Source: Pedobacter sp. KBW06
Lineage (GTDB): Bacteria; Bacteroidota; Bacteroidia; Sphingobacteriales; Sphingobacteriaceae
Length of the DNA: 64,000 nucleotides
NCBI RefSeq assembly: GCF_003852525.1
Contig: NZ_QAJL01000003.1
Span: 122,508-186,507, forward strand
Direction: 5' to 3'
The notes below the pieces were generated by a model that saw only the letters and a list, made by a program, of their open reading frames with translations, ran no database searches and was not told the DNA's origin. Position 1 is the first letter of the stretch. Each line of letters begins with the position of its first letter. Below, in pieces: positions 36,204 through 44,691 of this stretch. The position numbers and the translations under genes were made by a program.

Positions 36204-36908
36204 ATGATAAACCCAAACAAAAGGACAGCGAGAATAGCAGGTTTGCTATACCTGATCGTAGTATTGAGCGGTATTTTCAGCCTGATGTATGTTCCGGGGA
36301 AACTCATCGTTACGGGAGATGGATCAGCAACGGTTAAAAATATCATTGCCGCTGAAACCCTATTCCGACTTGGGATCCTCAGTAGCTTCATTTGCTATAC
36401 GGCCTTTTTACTATTGCCTTTGGTCCTCTGTCAATTACTGAAACCGGTTCATAAAACCGCTGCAATCCTCATGGTGGTACTGGCGATCGTTAGTGTACCC
36501 ATCTCTTTTGTCAATATGTTTCAGAAACTTGCAGTACTGACCCTGATCAGCAAAGCTGAATACCTTCAGATATTTGACATGGGCCAGCTGCAGGCACAGG
36601 TATTGTTACACCTGGACTATTACAATAACGGGATCAAAGTGCTTACCATCTTCTGGGGGCTTTGGTTACTTCCCTTTGGCTACCTCGTTTTCAAATCCGG
36701 ATTTCTTCCAAAAATTCTAGGCATCCTCCTGATGATCGGATGTTTTGGCTACCTGATCAATTTTACCGGGAACTTTCTTTTTACAGGTTATCGGGAAACG
36801 GGCATTTCCCGCTGGGTTAGTCTCCCGGCCAGCATTGCGGAAATTGGAACATGCCTCTGGCTTTTAATTATCGGCATTCATTCTAAAAACCTAAAAACCG
36901 ACAAATGA
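36204..36908 (+). CDS. DUF4386-type membrane protein
   Basis: 234 residues with about six hydrophobic helices (IAGLLYLIVVLSGIFSLMYV, LGILSSFICYTAFLLLPLVLCQLL, TAAILMVVLAIVSVPISFVNMF, IFWGLWLLPFGYLVFKSGFLP and others). The NKRTARIAGLLYLI opening and FLPKILGILLMIGCFGYLI near the end fit DUF4386, a Bacteroidota/Actinobacteria membrane family of unknown function. First gene of a three-gene plus-strand operon divergent from tetR; it overlaps the next gene by four bases. Confidence 0.85.
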   Translation: MINPNKRTARIAGLLYLIVVLSGIFSLMYVPGKLIVTGDGSATVKNIIAAETLFRLGILSSFICYTAFLLLPLVLCQLLKPVHKTAAILMVVLAIVSVPISFVNMFQKLAVLTLISKAEYLQIFDMGQLQAQVLLHLDYYNNGIKVLTIFWGLWLLPFGYLVFKSGFLPKILGILLMIGCFGYLINFTGNFLFTGYRETGISRWVSLPASIAEIGTCLWLLIIGIHSKNLKTDK

Positions 36909-37330
36909 AAACAAACAATGGTACATTGGAAAACTTCCACATCAATATCCGGATTAAATTAGCGGCATTATGGATTGTAGTCATGTTTTGTTACCTCTAT
37001 GGCGACTTCTTCACATTATTTGTTCCCGGACGGATTCAGGGCCTGATCAGTGGAAATTCAGGGATTGGCCCGGTCAGCCCTCTAAAGCTGTTGATGTTCG
37101 CCGTACTCATGACCCTTCCCTCTTTGATGGTGTTAATGTCATTGATGGCCAGACCGGCAGTTAGCCGTTGGGCAAACCTCAGTATGGGGGTATTTTTTAC
37201 GGTCATCATGATTTTGGTAGTAAGCAGTTCCCTTACGACGTGGATGATATTTTATACTTTTTTAGGATTAATTGAAATTATAATGACTTCCTTAGTGATC
37301 TGGTACGCCTGGCGCTGGCCAAAACATTAA
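36905..37330 (+). CDS. DUF6326-type small membrane protein
   Basis: 141 residues with four predicted membrane helices (IKLAALWIVVMFCYLYGDFF, LKLLMFAVLMTLPSLMVLMSLM, LSMGVFFTVIMILVVSSSL, FYTFLGLIEIIMTSLVIWYAW). The KLAALWIVVMFCYLYGDFFTLF opening is typical of DUF6326 proteins. Overlaps the DUF4386 gene (ATGA), so it is translationally coupled. Function unknown. Confidence 0.78.
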   Translation: MKTNNGTLENFHINIRIKLAALWIVVMFCYLYGDFFTLFVPGRIQGLISGNSGIGPVSPLKLLMFAVLMTLPSLMVLMSLMARPAVSRWANLSMGVFFTVIMILVVSSSLTTWMIFYTFLGLIEIIMTSLVIWYAWRWPKH

Positions 37331-37341
37331 AACCTCATCCA

Positions 37342-38064
37342 TTGACAAATACACTTATCTTAATCATTTTAGCCGTTCTTTTGCTCATTGCCCTGCTTTC
37401 TGTTTTCGCTTATAAAAAAATACGGCTCAGCACCTCAGAAAGAGACAACCTTAGAAATCCCCAATTGCCAAAGGCTGTAACCGGTGAACATTCCATGCGT
37501 TTGGAATGTATGGACATCAGGAACCTTTATTTATGGATGACAACTGTATGCTGGACGTTGATATTGATCATGTCCACCTTTGCCATTGCAGGATCAGGCA
37601 CCCTGTCGTTCGGTCCGGGAGTAAAAGCTGTACTCAGTTATTTAACCGGCTTTGATGTCGTAAAATTCAGTCCGCTGATTTTCCCCGTCATCCTCCTGTA
37701 CATCATCTACAGCAGAAAACAACTCGTCTGGAAAAAGGGCCTTTTGATCTCTTTAAAACCTGCTGGCATTCTCAGCTTTGAGGTCAAAAGACTCTACAAA
37801 TCAGCCACCTATATCTATCTGCGTTCAGCACATCAAACCTGGGTACTCGCACCGGCAACGCAGGAAGAGTCGAAAAAGTTCAGAAACCCGATCATTATGC
37901 GTGAACAGGTGGCGCTTAACGAAATAGAAATCGAGAAACTCAGGCAAAACCTATTGCAATCCGGTGCGGAAGAGCGCAAGTTTAGCCTGATTCCCCGATA
38001 CCTGACTTTTGCACTCCTCAGCCTGCTGATCTTTATGATCTTAGTCATGGGAATCTATACCTGA
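37342..38064 (+). CDS. Uncharacterised membrane protein
   Basis: 240 residues from a TTG at 37342, 11 bases after the DUF6326 gene. It has a helix at about 4-23, two central helices (about 65-90 and 105-121), a soluble PH-like or EF-like middle (KGLLISLKPAGILSFEVKRLYKSATYIYL) and a C-terminal tail helix (YLTFALLSLLIFMILVMGIY). No family recognised. It ends 10 bases inside the convergent ABC-F gene, so the two 3' ends overlap. Confidence 0.65.
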   Translation: MTNTLILIILAVLLLIALLSVFAYKKIRLSTSERDNLRNPQLPKAVTGEHSMRLECMDIRNLYLWMTTVCWTLILIMSTFAIAGSGTLSFGPGVKAVLSYLTGFDVVKFSPLIFPVILLYIIYSRKQLVWKKGLLISLKPAGILSFEVKRLYKSATYIYLRSAHQTWVLAPATQEESKKFRNPIIMREQVALNEIEIEKLRQNLLQSGAEERKFSLIPRYLTFALLSLLIFMILVMGIYT

Positions 38065-39653
38065 AGATCGAGATCAATGAAATCTACCGCATTGACCTGT
38101 TTCAAAAAATATTCATCATGAGAAACCAGCAGCAATGTCCCCTGGTATTCATTCACCGCATTGGTTAAAATCTCTATGTTTTTAAGGTCCAGGTTATTGG
38201 TCGGTTCATCCAGAACGATGATATCCGGGGCCTGGTTGCTAATGGTCAGGGAACACAGCATCAACCGCATTTTCTCTCCACCACTGAGTGCTTTACAAGG
38301 CTTGTCCCAATCCTCTTTGGTAAACAGGAACCGGTTTAAGCGAATCTTGATTTCATGTTCCTGCAGTGCTCCTGAATTGTACTGCTGTGCCTGTTCATAC
38401 ACCTGCAGTCCGGGATCAATCAGCGCATAATCCTGGTCCATATAAATGCTTTGAACATCAGCCCGTTCTATGCTTCCCGAATGGGGTTCCAGCTGTCCTA
38501 AAATCATCTTTATCAAGGTAGTTTTGCCGGAGCCGTTGCCTCCCCTGACCGCCAGTCGTTCGCCACTTTTGATTTGAAAGTTCAGGCCCTGTTTCCAGAG
38601 CAGCTGATCATGATATCCAAAATTCAGGTCCTTTGCCTCGACCAGTATTTTCCCTTTATGAAGCGCGGAGCTATCAAAATCCATTTTCATTTTGTCTATA
38701 CCGGGCAGCTCTTTCCTTAGCTGTGTCAGTTCTTCTGAAATTGCTGTTGTTTTTTCTGCATGAACCCCCTTCATCCTTGAAGTACTTTTCTCCGCATTGT
38801 TTCTAAGGGTATTCATAAAAATAGTGGGCACACCTGCCTTCTCTTGCTTTTTCTTTCCGCGGGCATCCAACTTATGCTGACGTTCCAGCGCTTCTTTTTC
38901 TGTTTCTTTAGCTTTTCGAAACACCTTTTCCTTATTTTTCAAGGCCTGGGTCAAAGCTTCGCTTTCCAGGGTCTTTTGTGTGGCATAAAAATCATAATTG
39001 CCGCCATAAACCGTAATCCCACCTTTGTCCAGCTCAAAAACCACATCCAGCAGGTTGAGTAAGGTTCGGTCATGGCTCACCACCAGCAAAGTCTTTCTGC
39101 TGGCAACCAGATCTTCATAAAGGATCTGTCTGCTGCGTGTATCTAAATGATTGCTGGGCTCATCCAATAAAATGATTTCCGGCTGGTGAATGCGGATTCC
39201 TGCCAGAAAAACCTTTGTTTTTTGTCCTCCGCTAAGGCTCTCCATTTTCTGGCCGAGCGATACCTCCTCCAGTTTCCAATGTGCAAAAGCTGATTTGCAA
39301 CGCTCTTCAATTGCCCAGTCGTCATCCAGCAAAGCCAGGTTTTCTTCGGTCACCTGTCCATCCAGAATTTCTTTTAAGGACTGAAGTTTACCTTCGATCT
39401 GCAGGGCCTGAGCAACCGTATAGTCGTTAAACTGGCCAAAAATCTGGGGCACATAGTATGGTTTGGAATCTGTTTTGACCAGACCTTTTGAGCTGATTAA
39501 GTTTCCTGCAATAACGTTCAGAAGGCTGGATTTCCCTACGCCGTTATTGCCTGTTAAGGCGATTTTATCGTGTTTATTGATGACGAGGTTTAAATCAGCA
39601 AACAACAAATCCCTATTGGGATGTAAATAAGTAATGTCTTGAAGAATAATCAT
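38055..39653 (-). CDS. ABC-F-family ATPase
   Basis: 532 residues, two complete nucleotide-binding domains without membrane parts. Domain 1: Walker A GNNGVGKSS, signature SLSGGQKTKVFLAG, Walker B ILLDEPSNHLD. Domain 2: Walker A GGNGSGKTT, signature ALSGGEKMRLMLC, Walker B IVLDEPTNNLD. A basic, Lys-rich linker (about 210-320) links them. ABC-F proteins act on ribosomes, in some cases protecting against antibiotics; this length and the acidic SLTLSG-free linker do not identify a resistance type. The stop codon region overlaps the convergent gene by 10 bases. Confidence 0.93.
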   Translation of the reverse strand: MIILQDITYLHPNRDLLFADLNLVINKHDKIALTGNNGVGKSSLLNVIAGNLISSKGLVKTDSKPYYVPQIFGQFNDYTVAQALQIEGKLQSLKEILDGQVTEENLALLDDDWAIEERCKSAFAHWKLEEVSLGQKMESLSGGQKTKVFLAGIRIHQPEIILLDEPSNHLDTRSRQILYEDLVASRKTLLVVSHDRTLLNLLDVVFELDKGGITVYGGNYDFYATQKTLESEALTQALKNKEKVFRKAKETEKEALERQHKLDARGKKKQEKAGVPTIFMNTLRNNAEKSTSRMKGVHAEKTTAISEELTQLRKELPGIDKMKMDFDSSALHKGKILVEAKDLNFGYHDQLLWKQGLNFQIKSGERLAVRGGNGSGKTTLIKMILGQLEPHSGSIERADVQSIYMDQDYALIDPGLQVYEQAQQYNSGALQEHEIKIRLNRFLFTKEDWDKPCKALSGGEKMRLMLCSLTISNQAPDIIVLDEPTNNLDLKNIEILTNAVNEYQGTLLLVSHDEYFLKQVNAVDFIDLDLQV

Positions 39654-39860
39654 AATTCCTTTCTTTTAATTTGAATAATTACAGAAGCCCGGGGTCTGGG
39701 TTCTATTTATTTTTCTGAAAGAAATTAGATTCTACATGCGCTGAGTATATTTTTTATTGCCCCGCAAAGATAAAAAATATCAGGCAAATCCCGCGATTAT
39801 TTTATCATTGCTGATCATTATCCTATCCGGAAGATGGATACTCTGTTACCTCTTGCTCTG

Positions 39861-40463
39861 TTACAGCTTTCTATAATAGATTAATACAAATAATGGAATA
39901 AATATAATGACAGCGATAATCAGGGGTTTCCAGATTGGTTTTTTCCTGAATTTCCTGTCGTTACCGATAAACCTCCCCCAAAAGAATTCATACATCATTA
40001 ATACCCCAAAAGCAGCCATGATATAAGTATAGGGCCCACTCAGATTTATATATTCTGAGATAGACAGTGTAAACAGGCTGTACAACAATCCAAATAAAAC
40101 CACCGGCCATCTGGGTTTCCCCAGATCTTTGCAATTTGCGGCCAGCATAAAAGAACCAAAAAATACGGAGAACAAAATAGAGAAAATATAAATCGCCGTT
40201 TTTGAGTAGTACATTGGCACATCCAAATCCAGCACCACATTTTGCTTCCAGGCAGGCAGGTTTTCCTTTTCTTTGTTAGTCTTATTGGCTTCCAGCTGAT
40301 TTTCAATATCGGCCAATAAACCTTCCGGCAGGATTACTTTTCTATTCTGCAACTCTGCTAAGGCCAACCTTACCGCTTCTTCCGTGTGTTTTCTAACATT
40401 TTGCACGTAGAACATTAGCTCATGATCTGTCTTGGCAGAGAGGATTTTTTTGAGGGCGCTCAT
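39861..40463 (-). CDS. Uncharacterised membrane protein with cytoplasmic N-domain
   Basis: 200 residues. The N-terminal 85 residues are charged and helical (LSAKTDHELMFYVQNVRKHTEEAVRLALAELQNR), ending in an amphipathic region. Four C-terminal hydrophobic helices follow (AIYIFSILFSVFFGSFMLAA, PVVLFGLLYSLFTLSISEYI, YIMAAFGVLMMYEFFWG, LIIAVIIFIPLFVLIYY). No family recognised. The 207 bases between it and the ABC-F gene hold nothing I can identify. Confidence 0.7.
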   Translation of the reverse strand: MSALKKILSAKTDHELMFYVQNVRKHTEEAVRLALAELQNRKVILPEGLLADIENQLEANKTNKEKENLPAWKQNVVLDLDVPMYYSKTAIYIFSILFSVFFGSFMLAANCKDLGKPRWPVVLFGLLYSLFTLSISEYINLSGPYTYIMAAFGVLMMYEFFWGRFIGNDRKFRKKPIWKPLIIAVIIFIPLFVLIYYRKL

Positions 40464-40516
40464 CGGTTAATTTAAACAACCAAAGTAAGTCAATAATTTC
40501 AAAAACCACCCATACT

Positions 40517-40563
40517 AAAAAACGAGAAGCGGTCTGAGTTCTCATACCACTTCTCGTTTTTTT
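40517..40563. terminator. Terminator hairpin upstream of membrane-protein gene
   Basis: AAAAAACGAGAAGCGGT and ACCACTTCTCGTTTTTT form a 17-bp stem with one mismatch around a 12-base loop. It ends the NTF2-like gene (40577-41074, minus) with a T-run on that strand, and has T-rich sequence on the other strand too. Confidence 0.82.
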
Positions 40564-40576
40564 AATGTTATTTAGC

Positions 40577-41074
40577 CTATTTCATTTTGTTAAAAACGTA
40601 TCGCGCTATTTTCCATGCTCCATTTTCTCTTTGTAAAACGAACAGTTCCCTGTTTTCTTCTTCTCCCTTAACACCGGTAGCATGAATCAGCTGCGTTCCT
40701 CTTGAAATTGTTCTGGCAAAGGCATAGTTCTCATTGATCAGCACGGTTTCATCAATCTGAAATTTGATATTTAACTGCAGGTTTTTGAACACAAATTCGT
40801 AAGCTCCTTTTAATTGTTCCTGACCGATAGCGGAAGGGCCTCCCTGTGGCATAAATACGCCATCTGTAGTATATAAAGGCAATACCTTGCTGACATCCGA
40901 TCCATTTAAGGCATCCTGGTAATTAATAAGTAATTTTTCGATTGCTGTTTTTACTGTTTCCATTTTGATAGATTTTTTAGTGTTGTTATTGAATTGCTTT
41001 TTATGCTGAGCCTTAATATTGGCCAAACCTGTTGTCATCAGCAGGCTGAGCAATAAAATTGATTTCTTAATCAT
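40577..41074 (-). CDS. Exported SgcJ/EcaC-like (NTF2) protein
   Basis: 165 residues. Signal peptide (ILLLSLLMTTGLANIKA, about 5-21), a short Asn/Lys-rich spacer, then an NTF2-like domain of the SgcJ/EcaC branch (IEKLLINYQDALNGSDVSKVLPLYTTDGVFMPQGGPSAIGQEQL). Possibly an enzyme or steroid-like ligand binder; catalytic residues cannot be assigned. Not the same subgroup as the NTF2-like gene at 31837. Confidence 0.85.
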   Translation of the reverse strand: MIKKSILLLSLLMTTGLANIKAQHKKQFNNNTKKSIKMETVKTAIEKLLINYQDALNGSDVSKVLPLYTTDGVFMPQGGPSAIGQEQLKGAYEFVFKNLQLNIKFQIDETVLINENYAFARTISRGTQLIHATGVKGEEENRELFVLQRENGAWKIARYVFNKMK

Positions 41075-41086
41075 TTGATTTGTGAT

Positions 41087-41209
41087 TTACAGGGTCATGA
41101 CGATTTTACCATTCGTCTTATTGCTGTCCATTAGCTGATGTGCTGCCACAATCTGACCGAAGGCAAAGGTGGCGGTTCTTCGTTTTTTTTTAATGGGATT
41201 GCTTTCATT
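41087..41209 (-). pseudogene. Remnant of zinc-type alcohol dehydrogenase (both ends fused)
   Basis: A 40-codon frame starts MKAIPL, the usual N-terminus of quinone-oxidoreductase/alcohol-dehydrogenase family members, and ends with AHQLMDSNKTNGKIVMTL, the usual C-terminus. The roughly 900 bases in between are missing and the junction is a run of nine A bases coding for KKK. The gene appears to have lost its body by one internal deletion while keeping start and stop in frame. Confidence 0.7.
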
Positions 41210-41316
41210 TTATGTTGCTTTTTTGATGATTAATGACAACACAAAGATGGGGCAGCTCAAGCGGACTGGCCTATAAGCTATCACAAGAAAGAACCTTAAC
41301 CTAGATTAAGGGTAAC

Positions 41317-41922
41317 TCATTTAGAAACGAGATCTTTTCTTATTTTACTTAGAAATTCGGGGGTAATTCCAAGATAGGAAGCTATTTGCGTATTGGGAAG
41401 CCTTTGGGATAGCTCCGGGTATTGCTCCAAAAACGCGAGGTAGCGCTCCGTAGCATTCACACAAAAGGATTGAAGCAGCCGGTTTTGAAGCTCCACAAAT
41501 TTATCTTCAATGATCACTCTAAAGTTGCGGTCAAACTTGGGACTATTGACATACAGGAAAAGGAGGTCAGGTCTTTTAATTTGAAGAATGTGCCCCGGCT
41601 CGATCGCTTCGATATAGAGTTCACTTGGTTTCTCGGCATGAAAACTTCCGATATCTGTGGCCCAATCGTTCTCCGTTACAAATTGAATGTTATGCTCCCC
41701 TCCTTTCTCATCTACTTTATAGATTTTAAAGCAACCGGAAACCACAAAATTATAATGCTGACAAACATCACCTTCCTGCAGAATAAATTGTCGCCGTTTT
41801 ACTTTCCTTTCAACCACCCTGGGGAGCAGCATAGCGATATCCTCTGCATCCATCGGTAAGTAATCGTTAAAATGCGCAATTAAAGGAGCGATATAAGAAG
41901 GAACAGGATTAGGGATGCTCAT
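41317..41922 (-). CDS. Crp/Fnr-family transcriptional regulator
   Basis: 201 residues from ATG 41922. The cyclic-nucleotide-binding fold (about 25-130) shows FILQEGDVCQHYNFVVSGCFKIYKV and the downstream beta roll. The C-terminal HTH is compact (NTQIASYLGITPEFLSKIRKDL), typical of Bacteroidota Crp/Fnr proteins. Effector unknown: the Arg/Glu residues required for cAMP are not obvious. It starts 13 bases after the SUKH-like gene, so it may share that transcript. Confidence 0.92.
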   Translation of the reverse strand: MSIPNPVPSYIAPLIAHFNDYLPMDAEDIAMLLPRVVERKVKRRQFILQEGDVCQHYNFVVSGCFKIYKVDEKGGEHNIQFVTENDWATDIGSFHAEKPSELYIEAIEPGHILQIKRPDLLFLYVNSPKFDRNFRVIIEDKFVELQNRLLQSFCVNATERYLAFLEQYPELSQRLPNTQIASYLGITPEFLSKIRKDLVSK

Positions 41923-41935
41923 GTTTTTATTAAGG

Positions 41936-42553
41936 TTATTTATCAGTTTTTTCCCGTTCAATATAATTTTCAACGATTTTCAGAAAATCATCCTTTGACA
42001 GAAAGCGCTTGAAAAAATCGGCTAAAGATCCTTCATTTGTCAGCTCAGAAAAGAAAACTTCATGATCCGTTCCAAAAACGGTTGGGTTTTCCTGGTTCCG
42101 GTCAGACAAACAAATATAATATTGATCCGGAAAACCATAACTGGAGGTAATCACCATAAAGTCGGGCCTGGGATCTGTAGAAATTTTAAGAATTTCCGTT
42201 AAATCGACCTCCTCCTCATCAATAAACAGATCGTTCCACTCCTCAAAGTCGAAAGTTCCTTCAGAAAATGGGGTAAACAGGAAATTCCTGAAAAATGCCT
42301 GCCCATAAGGAATTTCATGATCAGAGAAAAAATGCTCCATCAGTTTTTTATAGAAATCCTGCTTGTTGTCTTTATACAGCTGTTTGTTTTCCTCATAAAA
42401 CTGGTCGGCACCAAACAGTTCATCTCTATAATGATCAGGATACAGGGGATGCTTAAATGTGATTGCCGCTAAATCTTCCTGTAGGGAAATCCCTTTCACA
42501 TGGTCTGTATTTCCGCCTAAACGTTTAATTTGATTAAGAATTTCTTCTTTCAT
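41936..42553 (-). CDS. SUKH (SMI1/KNR4)-like protein
   Basis: 205 residues, acidic. The C-terminal pattern of an ICLSD strand, PTVFGTDHEV segment and the final SLADFFKRFL helix resembles SMI1/KNR4 (SUKH) domains, which in bacteria are often immunity proteins for polymorphic toxins. The N-terminal 110 residues look less typical, so the assignment is moderate. The start codon overlaps the stop codon of the frame upstream (ATGA, 42550-42553), so translation was once coupled to the broken DUF6266 gene. Confidence 0.55.
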   Translation of the reverse strand: MKEEILNQIKRLGGNTDHVKGISLQEDLAAITFKHPLYPDHYRDELFGADQFYEENKQLYKDNKQDFYKKLMEHFFSDHEIPYGQAFFRNFLFTPFSEGTFDFEEWNDLFIDEEEVDLTEILKISTDPRPDFMVITSSYGFPDQYYICLSDRNQENPTVFGTDHEVFFSELTNEGSLADFFKRFLSKDDFLKIVENYIEREKTDK

Positions 42554-43346
42554 ATGTCATCTTTGATGGGATTATTTGCCCTGTTATTTAGCCATTCTTT
42601 TACCAGTCCATCGGTGTTCAATAACCTTGCCTGAATTTCATTGTGTGCTTCGGGAGGCTTTACTTCCAGGTTAATAAATTAACTTTCTTTTCCATTTCCG
42701 GAAAAACTCTGTTCATCTAACGTTTTTAAAGCTTTGATCATTGTATTTCTGTGCAACCCGGCGGTACTTTTTCCGTTTTCTTCCTGCTGATCTGCAATGT
42801 CCGGTATCATTTTATCTTCTTCTATCGATTCGGGAATCACCGTTTTTGCTTCCACTTCCGTGTTCAGGATCGGTTCCCCATCCTCAAGTTGGATCCGGCC
42901 TAAATACTGGCTGTCGGATTGGACAGAACGGTCTTTAGCCACTAGGCCAATGTACAGATCAACTTCTTTTCCCTGCAAGTCTTTTGAAATCCGCAACATA
43001 GCAGTCCCTGCGCTTCTGAAATTGCCCGGGCATTCATAGCAGGACTTCTGACCTTTAAGGTTGATGGCCAAAAGCAGCACCTGATCATATCCCGAGCTTT
43101 GGGGAACATTTTCCGGGCTTCCGGGAGCACTTTCCGGGTCCCAATGAAAGCTCAGCAGCTCCGCACTTTCCTGCAGGACAACCGGCGTAGTTAAACCAGG
43201 AAAGGCACCACCACTGATCTTAAAGTGTGCGGAGCAGTTTTCTCCGGTAAACTCCGCATCCATTCTTTGCCATAGAGCGTATAACCAACCACAGGACCAA
43301 TTTTCCCGCTAAAACCACCCAATAAACCTTTTGTAATTCTTACCAT
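42550..43346 (-). pseudogene. Broken DUF6266-type gene
   Basis: An ATG at 43346 opens a frame typical of DUF6266 (VRITKGLLGGFSGKIGPVVG, then EWMRSLP) that stops after about 44 codons at 43215. The next frame from 43263 carries the family's C-terminal part (HFKISGGAFPGL onward, VDLYIGLVAKDRSV, DSQYLGRIQL) for 194 residues to a TAA at 42679. The middle helical part expected in this family (roughly 70 residues) is missing. After the TAA the same frame is open for 42 more codons to TGA at 42552, which overlaps the SUKH-like start. It is thus broken by deletion, frameshift and in-frame stop. Bases 43347-43642 hold no gene. Confidence 0.65.
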
Positions 43347-43642
43347 AATACCTGATTTAATTTATGTTATACCAGCACAACAACTCCTTTCGGGTTAAAT
43401 CAGTTCCAACCAGCTGTTTACCCATAGTTTAGCCGCTGTTTACAAGCTCCCGAGCGTGTATGCAGCGTGTATAGACCCTGGATCCACCGGATATGGAGCT
43501 TGTTGCGCCGGGATCTGTTACCTGCAAGATACGGAACAGACTTCTGGATAAGGTTATACTATTTTGCATGGATACCCACCAAAATTTGCTATAAAATCAA
43601 CTATTGGAAGCCATTTAGGCTGGTCTGCCCAAAGAAAAAGAC

Positions 43643-44356
43643 TCAGTTCAGCTGAGCCTTGTAATATTCAAAATGTTCGGACCGCTGGGAATTTTCTTTC
43701 CTGCTGACGAGGGCTTTGATGAGGAAAGAGTGGTCATCAATCCAACGGACCTGATCTACGCTCCATTTGTCGGTCTTGAAATATTGATATTCTGTAAGTA
43801 ATTTCGAAGGCACTTTCCTGTCGTTTACTTTCAGGATGGCAATCGTACAATTGTTTACGTTGTAGACCTCATTGTAAAAGTAAAGCAGGTACCTGCTATT
43901 GACCGAAGGAACAGGAGTTTCGACCGCCGCATCGCCTATAGACACAATGGTATACCTGTAATTGCTAAGGCTGTCCAGCAAAATCAGGTCACTAAAACCC
44001 AGGTGTTCCGAAGTAGCATTACTGCTCAGCACATACATCTTCAATTTCGGAAAATAACCAAAAAATCCGAACCCTTTAAAACCATCACCGCTGGCCTGGG
44101 GATCGTATTTTTTGAACCAGTATTGCTTTCCTTTTGCCCTGATCTGAAACTGTGATTTCGTTTCTTTCAATTTAAGTTTTACCAGGGTTTTACCAGGTTT
44201 ATGCTGCTCATATTCTGCAGCGCTGGTTTTCTGCAGGCGGATTTCCGGCAGTTTTTCATAAGTCTCTATATAGCCAATACTGACCTTGTTCCTTTCCTGT
44301 GAAAAGGATGCAAAGGAGGCGAAGAGCAGCAGGATCAGCAGGTGTACCCGGTTCAT
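43643..44356 (-). CDS. Uncharacterised exported protein
   Basis: 237 residues from ATG 44356; the longer frame to 44410 would overlap the upstream gene. The signal peptide is good (VHLLILLLFASFASFSQ, about 4-20). The remainder is mixed beta with many Tyr and Lys (FGFFGYFPKLKMYVLSSNAT, RYTIVSIGDAAVETPVPSV, RYLLYFYNEVYNVNNCTIAIL), possibly a beta-propeller-like or lipocalin-like fold. No family recognised. It starts 14 bases after the 99-residue gene. Confidence 0.75.
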   Translation of the reverse strand: MNRVHLLILLLFASFASFSQERNKVSIGYIETYEKLPEIRLQKTSAAEYEQHKPGKTLVKLKLKETKSQFQIRAKGKQYWFKKYDPQASGDGFKGFGFFGYFPKLKMYVLSSNATSEHLGFSDLILLDSLSNYRYTIVSIGDAAVETPVPSVNSRYLLYFYNEVYNVNNCTIAILKVNDRKVPSKLLTEYQYFKTDKWSVDQVRWIDDHSFLIKALVSRKENSQRSEHFEYYKAQLN

Positions 44357-44370
44357 ATCACATCCGGAAT

Positions 44371-44670
44371 TTATGACAGCGAAAGATACAGCTGAACCAA
44401 CTCTTCCCATTCCTTTTCAAGACTTTGATCAGGTGCAGACTTTCCTGCCCGCTGATACCAATAGTCTGCATTCCAGAGATCTCCTTCTTTCCGGTGCAGA
44501 TAAGCATGGACATGTGCGGAGGCCCGGTCATTCAGATGGTCAATCAGGTCATGGGCAGTTTTCCAATCGCCCTTTCCATCATGCCACAAAGCCAGAAGTG
44601 GAGGAGAGAGTTGCTCAGGCATTTCTCCGCTGATTATGGTGTTTTTAAAATGATCCTTATCTATTCTCAT
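44371..44670 (-). CDS. Small conserved-looking hypothetical protein
   Basis: 99 residues, soluble and helical (LSPPLLALWHDGKGDWKTAHDLIDHLNDRASAHVHAYLHRKEGD, NADYWYQRAG). The regular A-x-x-L-W-H-D-x-K-G-D-W and A-D-Y-W-Y pattern resembles a small family of uncharacterised bacterial proteins of this length; a single helical repeat unit is likely. It sits between the VOC gene and the exported protein, same strand, so an operon is possible. Confidence 0.7.
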   Translation of the reverse strand: MRIDKDHFKNTIISGEMPEQLSPPLLALWHDGKGDWKTAHDLIDHLNDRASAHVHAYLHRKEGDLWNADYWYQRAGKSAPDQSLEKEWEELVQLYLSLS

Positions 44671-44691
44671 ATTTAGCAGCGCTGATCAGAA

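Noticed and set aside
43467..43655. Open frame of 62 codons between pseudogene and exported protein
   Set aside because: Trp/Arg/Lys-rich random-looking composition and overlap with the convergent gene end at 43643.
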